Below, piece after piece: positions 59,771-64,000 of a DNA stretch of 64,000 nt. Under the pieces are notes generated by a model. That model was not told the origin of the DNA, did no database searches, and saw nothing but the letters and a program-made list of their open reading frames with translations. Source of the DNA: Chamaecyparis obtusa (taxonomy: Eukaryota > Streptophyta > Pinopsida > Cupressales > Cupressaceae); contig BSBK01002078.1 in assembly GCA_027943335.1 (NCBI GenBank), positions 1 to 64,000 on the forward strand, in the 5' to 3' direction. The number at the start of each line of letters is the position of its first letter. The first letter of the stretch is position 1. A program made the translations under genes and the position numbers.

Positions 59771-60769
59771 TGGTACCCTTAAATTTTTTGAGTGATTATG
59801 TCAGTTTTCAAGACCAATTATGGGGGCAATTTTAGTAGTTCTGGCAGTGTGCACATACAACATTTCAAAGTGGCTATGTTTGATTAGAAAAGTATTTTTG
59901 CTCGCAATTTTTCATGGTTTTTCCTTTGGCGGATGTGTTGATGTATCAGAGGTGAACTTGTTCCCCGGATGGCATTTTCTTGTGAGGCTTTTCAGTCAGT
60001 TTTTGAGATTGCTTCCTGAGGCCTGTTGTGTTAGTTGGAAATCTTGCAGAGATCCTTTCTCTCCTTGCAGTGATGCTCTTTGAATTAGAGGAAATAGATG
60101 GTGGTGTTGTCAATAAACAAATATTGGTTGAGAAACTCACTTATTCGAATAACTCACAACAGAATATTTAGGCATTATCACACTAGTTTCTTTTCATCTA
60201 GAGGAAGCAAAACAAATTGTGGAAACATGGGATTCCAAGTCTAAGATCCCTTTTTATTTGTTACCATGATTGGACAATTGTCTTCATGCTACACAAACTA
60301 GAAGTCACTTGTTGCATTCACATTTGCTGGTGACAACTTCTATACACATATATCTTTTTGTGCACTACAAATATGGTGTCACAAATGGATATGGACTTGT
60401 GAATGCCTGTGCCTTCTTGAGGTCTCAATGGTCAAAATGTAGGATTCATTAAGGCCATTCGGTTTGATGTTGGAAGCCTGTTTTGATTTGAAGACATGCA
60501 TGTTAGTGAAAAAGGCCTGTACAATTCAGTATGAGGCCACCAGCATGGAGGTGCCAGCAAGACAAAATAAATAAGTGCCTGATGAAAGAAAGGAACTAGT
60601 GACATGGTAATCTCCTCTCCAGTGAAACAAAGTGTTGAGGAAGACAACACCAGTGAAGAAGCCAATGCATATACAAGCTGGAGATTGCCTAGCGCAAATG
60701 GAAGATGGGACCTGTGAAATAAATGATGGAGGCAATGCCAACGCAAAGACTGCCCTTTCTCTCACAGTG

Positions 60770-60815
60770 GTTGCATGATCGCATGGGCCATTTCTAGCCC
60801 ATGCGATCATGCAAC
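60770..60815. repeat. Hairpin 1 (19-bp perfect stem, 8-base loop)
   Basis: Left arm GTTGCATGATCGCATGGGC, loop CATTTCTA, right arm the exact reverse complement. Confidence 0.97.
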
Positions 60816-61440
60816 AAGTTAGAAATGGAAGGCTTGTGTGAGTTTAAGTAAGAGACAGTCAGTGTTAATTAAGTGAAGTGCGTAGATGCCAGGCAAGAAA
60901 AGAGAAGGCTACCACTTAATAAATGGAGGGGTTTGCTTATAAAATAATGGAGGAGGAAGTTTTCGGCATGTCAAGTGTGAAGGCCATTTGCAAATAAGTA
61001 GATGCTACATGAGTGACCAGTCACCAAAAGGCCAATGTAAAGAGCAAACTTTGAAGGGGCGTGCCCAAAATCAAATAGATACGCGACATAGTGCACTTAG
61101 TCGGTCATTCAAATGACCTCAGGATGAGCAAATTGTGGAAAGAGTGCTCTGTGTATGTATATAGCATTTAGTGCCAGTGGAGGCGCGTGGGAAGGAAGAA
61201 GTGTGGAAGAGAGAATCAGAGGACACAGGCAGCACACAAGTTGGGAAGATATAGCTAATGCATTGGGGACTTTATCCCACATTGACTCTGTTTGGTACTT
61301 TCTAAACATTTAAATATGCAAACACTTTTATATGAAGTAAACAAGAAGCCCATGGGCTACTTGGCAGGACTTGTGGCTGTGGGTTTAAATGTGCGGTGGG
61401 GCCCATGTTATTTTGGAACGGAGTGACTGGTCAAAGATGG

Positions 61441-61514
61441 CCACATGTCAGGAGGTTGCATGATTGCAAGGGCCAACTTCAGCCCTTGCGAACATGCGAT
61501 AGACTGACATGTGG
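61441..61514. repeat. Hairpin 2 (extended, imperfect)
   Basis: The inner 46 bp (61455-61500) pair as in hairpin 1 but with AAGGGC/GCCCTT in place of ATGGGC/GCCCAT. There are three T-G pairs and one A-A mismatch. An outer perfect 11-bp stem CCACATGTCAG / CTGACATGTGG (61441-61451 and 61504-61514) encloses it with 3-base internal loops. Confidence 0.93.
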
Positions 61515-61549
61515 CAGCCTAATGCGGTAGCAGCAGTTGTGTGGAAGAG

Positions 61550-61597
61550 TGTCGCATGATCGCATGGGCCATTTCTAGCCCATGCGATCATGCGACA
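61550..61597. repeat. Hairpin 3 (20-bp perfect stem)
   Basis: Left arm GTCGCATGATCGCATGGGC with the same CATTTCTA loop. The third pair is C-G where hairpin 1 has T-A, changed on both arms. One more T-A pair extends the base. Confidence 0.97.
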
Positions 61598-61624
61598 AGG
61601 TGACACATGGTGGGTTCTTGTGAG

Positions 61625-61845
61625 TTCGCTGAATGGTTGGTTGGTAGAAGAAAATATCTGGCGAATTGGAGAAGAAGTTGCAGTCACATGTTCGCTAAGT
61701 AGTTGATGGTTAAGGCTAAGCATTTCGCGATTCAGAGATGCTGCAGTCGTGTGTTCGCCGAATAGTTGGCGGTCAAGGTAAAACATCTAGCAACTTAGAG
61801 AACTACTTAGTCGCCTATTCTCCAAATTCCTGGCGGTTAAGGTGG
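61625..61845 (+). repeat. About 64-bp tandem repeat, 3.5 copies
   Basis: Units start GTTCGCTGAATGGTTGG (about 61625), GTTCGCTAAGTAGTTGATGG (about 61690), GTTCGCCGAATAGTTGGCGG (about 61754) and a partial ATTCTCCAAATTCCTGGCGG (about 61817). It lies between hairpins 3 and 4. Confidence 0.8.
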
Positions 61846-61906
61846 AGATGAGGTGGGCCAATAATTTTGGGCAAAGTGCTGAGAGATGCGTGCCATAGAT
61901 CGACGG

Positions 61907-61956
61907 TGGTCGCATGATCTCATGGGCCATTTCTGGCCCATGCGATCATGCGACCA
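61907..61956. repeat. Hairpin 4 (21-bp stem, one mismatch)
   Basis: Left arm GGTCGCATGATCTCATGGGC. The right arm pairs except for one T-C mismatch. The base is extended by G-C and T-A pairs, and the loop is closed by an extra C-G pair. Confidence 0.95.
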
Positions 61957-63357
61957 GGCTGCCATGTGGCGATGTGGTGACATGGCGAGAATGTCCAGGT
62001 GGAGACATAGGCCAACCAAATAGCACCAAGTGGGAAAGGTGAAACGTGGCATCCAAGTGGAGATGAGGTGGTAGGTCGACCGAATCAAATTGTGCCATGT
62101 GGCACATGTGGGACCCACCCAATTAAAATCAATGTGCAAGTTTTGAAACAAATTCATAAAGTCCAAACTTTATGTTATTTTCGAAATTTTGAATGTAACA
62201 AATTGGCTTGGGAGTTGGAATTTAAAAATGACCTTGAGGACTCATTTTTTGTCCAAATATGCAAGTGTAGTATACCGTTGGAAATGCCGCGAGACGACGG
62301 TTAGATTGGCACCATCAGAAGTCAATTTTGGGCAAGCAGAAAGGGGCAGTAATTGATTTTGTTTCCAAGATCAATTTTGGTGGGAAATGAAGTAGTTTGC
62401 AAATATCAGATCAGCTTGGGAATCGGTGGTAGATGAGATGAGAGGAAGGTTGGAGATATTTTGGGGATAGACAGGTGTCGGTGATTGGAGTTTTTCTTCG
62501 ATTCTCCTATATCTTGATTTTCTTCGGATTGTAACAGGATGTTGAATTTTATGCTAGGACAGCTTCAAGCTTTTGAGTCTTGTATTTTTATGTTCATAGT
62601 TTAGCAATGTACAGTTTCAGATAAGTTTTAATGAAAACAAGAGAATCCCTATTCAGTTCTTGTTGATGTCTTTGTATATTTGGTCTTGTTTCTTGTGTGT
62701 CAGTTTGTAAGGCATTTTGATGCACTGGCTATAAGGTAGCTGTGATCTTGTTTTCAAGTTTCTTTCAAGGAGAGAGTCAGTCTTAAATACAAGATTTGAC
62801 AAGTTGAGATTTATATATGAATTTGATGTCCAGGTATTGAAATGAGAAGAATGATTTGCAAGGCATTCCATTCGGGTTTTGGAGTTTGGATTTAAGTTTT
62901 CTGGGATTGCATATTTGTTGACTCTATTGCCCAATAGACAAGGCACTGGTCCTAGTTTGAATAGCATTTTTTCTTCATCAAGCATTAATTGAAATCACTT
63001 TACTTTCCTGTTATTATGAACTTTCATGTCTAATTGTATTCAGGGAGTACAATTCATTCTAGTGATTCCTTATAGAGAGAATCAATGGGTTAACCTGCCT
63101 GAGTTTCAAAGCTCGAAAAGAAGGATTTTATCCTTGTTGTCACATTTTCCATTTTTCTACAATGAGTGTTTACTTTTGTTAATATCATGGATTGGCTTTC
63201 TAAGCTCTGCATCAGTTGCAGCAAAAGACATTAGTGAATCATTGTGAGAACCCCTAATCCACTATAGGATTTCATTGTGAAGCAGTGAGTCTAAAGATAG
63301 GTACACCCACCTGGGTCTATGGAGCCTAAAGTAGAAGAAGGACTTGGTCATTATTAA

Positions 63358-64000
63358 TTAGCCTTTTCCCTGTAAGAATCCAGAATTGGGAACCTGAGAG
63401 TCAAGCTTACTAGCTAAATTGGCGATTGTACATGAAAAAGAGCTAACAATACCTTTGGGTGATTCCTCCTGCTTAGGTGATTCTTCTTCTTTAGGTGCAT
63501 CTTCAAAATTTTTAATCTCATCAGACTTCTTCTCATCTATGCTTTTAGATATTTTCAAATCTGGTTCCTTGCTTTCATCATTTGCTTTAAAAGTGTTGAA
63601 TCCAAGACCAGTCTTATCATAGAATGGTTTTTGATAAGATATTTGTTCATCAATCTTCTCACTAGTTGAATATAGCCTTTCAAGTTGTTGTTTGGATTGA
63701 GTCAGTTCACCTTTCACAATCTTATTGTATTTCTCAAGTTCAGCATACTGCAAATTGACTTTCTCAAGTTCAGATGTTACTTTACTAAGTTTAGATTTTA
63801 GTCCTTCATTTTTAGTCTTTAGACTTTCATTCTCAAATTTTAGATTTGCTTCATTCTTGCTATTTCCATCTTTCAGACTAAGCTTCAGATTTGCTATCTT
63901 TAGTTCATGCTTAAGGATCTCATTTTCTTTTTCTAAATTGTCATCACAATCTTCAATAAAAACTTTAGATTCCTTTTCAAATCTCAGATCTTCCAACTTT
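63358..64000 (-). pseudogene. Copia-D Gag, coiled-coil part (runs off the window)
   Basis: At least 212 codons, open to the window edge. Strong heptad-like pattern: KENEILKHELKIANLKLSLK, NLKFENESLKTKNEGLKSKL, SKVTSELEKVNLQYAELEKY. Then FYDKTGLGFNTFK, a string also typical of this Gag region, and an acidic Lys/Glu/Pro linker (APKEEESPKQEESPKG). It ends in a stop after LQGKG. Copia-B Gag has a comparable coiled-coil between its knuckles. The N-terminal Gag core should lie beyond 64000. Assignment to the same element as the knuckles is from order and strand. Confidence 0.78.

Larger units (their letters stand above)
59771..63368. other. 3.6-kb segment of unknown nature interrupting Copia-D gag
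   Basis: Lies between the two halves of gag. CCTGT occurs at both edges (59766-59770 and 63369-63373) and could be a target duplication, but the ends do not read TG...CA or any terminal inverted repeat I recognise. It is more GC-rich in 60.4-62.3 kb than the rest of the window. It holds four hairpins and a tandem repeat. Open frames inside it (for example 60526-60810 and 61448-61786, minus) repeat the hairpin sequence and are not genes. Confidence 0.5.
54313..64000 (-). mobile_element. Copia-D: partial Sirevirus-like element without visible pol
   Basis: Reading from the right edge on the minus strand: Gag coiled-coil part, a 3.6-kb interruption, Gag zinc knuckles, a 0.4-kb spacer, a 1,040-codon extra frame, repeated polypurine tracts, 3' LTR. 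No protease, integrase, RT or RNase H motif occurs in any frame I read. It extends beyond the window, so a pol elsewhere cannot be excluded, but its usual place after Gag is taken by the extra frame. Confidence 0.75.

Noticed and set aside
60526..61786. Repeated peptide MIAWARNGPCDHAT in two minus-strand frames
   Set aside because: It comes from the hairpin repeat itself, not from a gene family.
59769..63368. Reading the 3.6-kb segment as a solo LTR starting TGTTGGTACCC
   Set aside because: No matching CA end with a 5-bp duplication of ATACC was found on the right side.

Overview
The window is repeat-dominated nuclear DNA of a seed plant. I see no intact host gene, no tRNA or rRNA gene and no CRISPR array. 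Plant Ty3/Tat elements, Sirevirus-like Ty1/copia elements, a plant L1 LINE and nested insertions point to a large, AT-rich plant genome. A gymnosperm is plausible, but the sequence does not prove the species.

Left part (1-25082): a nest. An old AT-rich Ty1/copia element (Copia-A, + strand; 5' LTR end at 299, 3' LTR from 21864 to 25082) was hit twice. An 18.0-kb Ty3 element of the Tat type (Tat-1, minus strand, 1255-19261, LTRs 901 and 912 bp, target duplication AGTGG) sits in its interior. A 2.84-kb non-coding LTR element (minus strand, 22023-24859, two 397-bp LTRs, target duplication ATTAT) sits in its 3' LTR. Tat-1 carries gag, protease, a G-patch, RT, two successive RNase H domains and integrase. 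Between integrase and its 3' LTR it has an antisense copy of a plant mobile domain (PMD) gene, all now pseudogenised.

Middle (25083-46181): an unassigned minus-strand coding relic (25.5-26.4 kb), then a complete Sirevirus-like Ty1/copia element (Copia-B, + strand, 29986-38788, LTRs about 1.81 kb, target duplication AATGT). Next comes a full-length plant L1 LINE (minus strand, about 40051-46166) with ORF1, ORF2 and a 15-bp imperfect target duplication.

Right part (46182-64000): a heavily eroded second Tat-type Ty3 element (Tat-2, + strand, about 47.3-53.1 kb). After it comes the 3' half of a minus-strand Sirevirus-like element (Copia-D). Copia-D has a 3' LTR at 54313-55337, several polypurine tracts, a single 1,040-codon extra reading frame where pol would be expected, and a Gag C-terminus with four CCHC knuckles. 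A 3.6-kb segment of unknown nature separates this from the coiled-coil part of Gag at the right edge. That segment holds four copies of a 46-bp near-perfect hairpin, some differing by paired changes.

The reading frames decay mainly by in-frame stops of the kind produced by C-to-T changes (CAG to TAG, TGG to TAG or TGA, CGA to TGA). Indels are fewer. This is what long-methylated plant transposons are expected to show.
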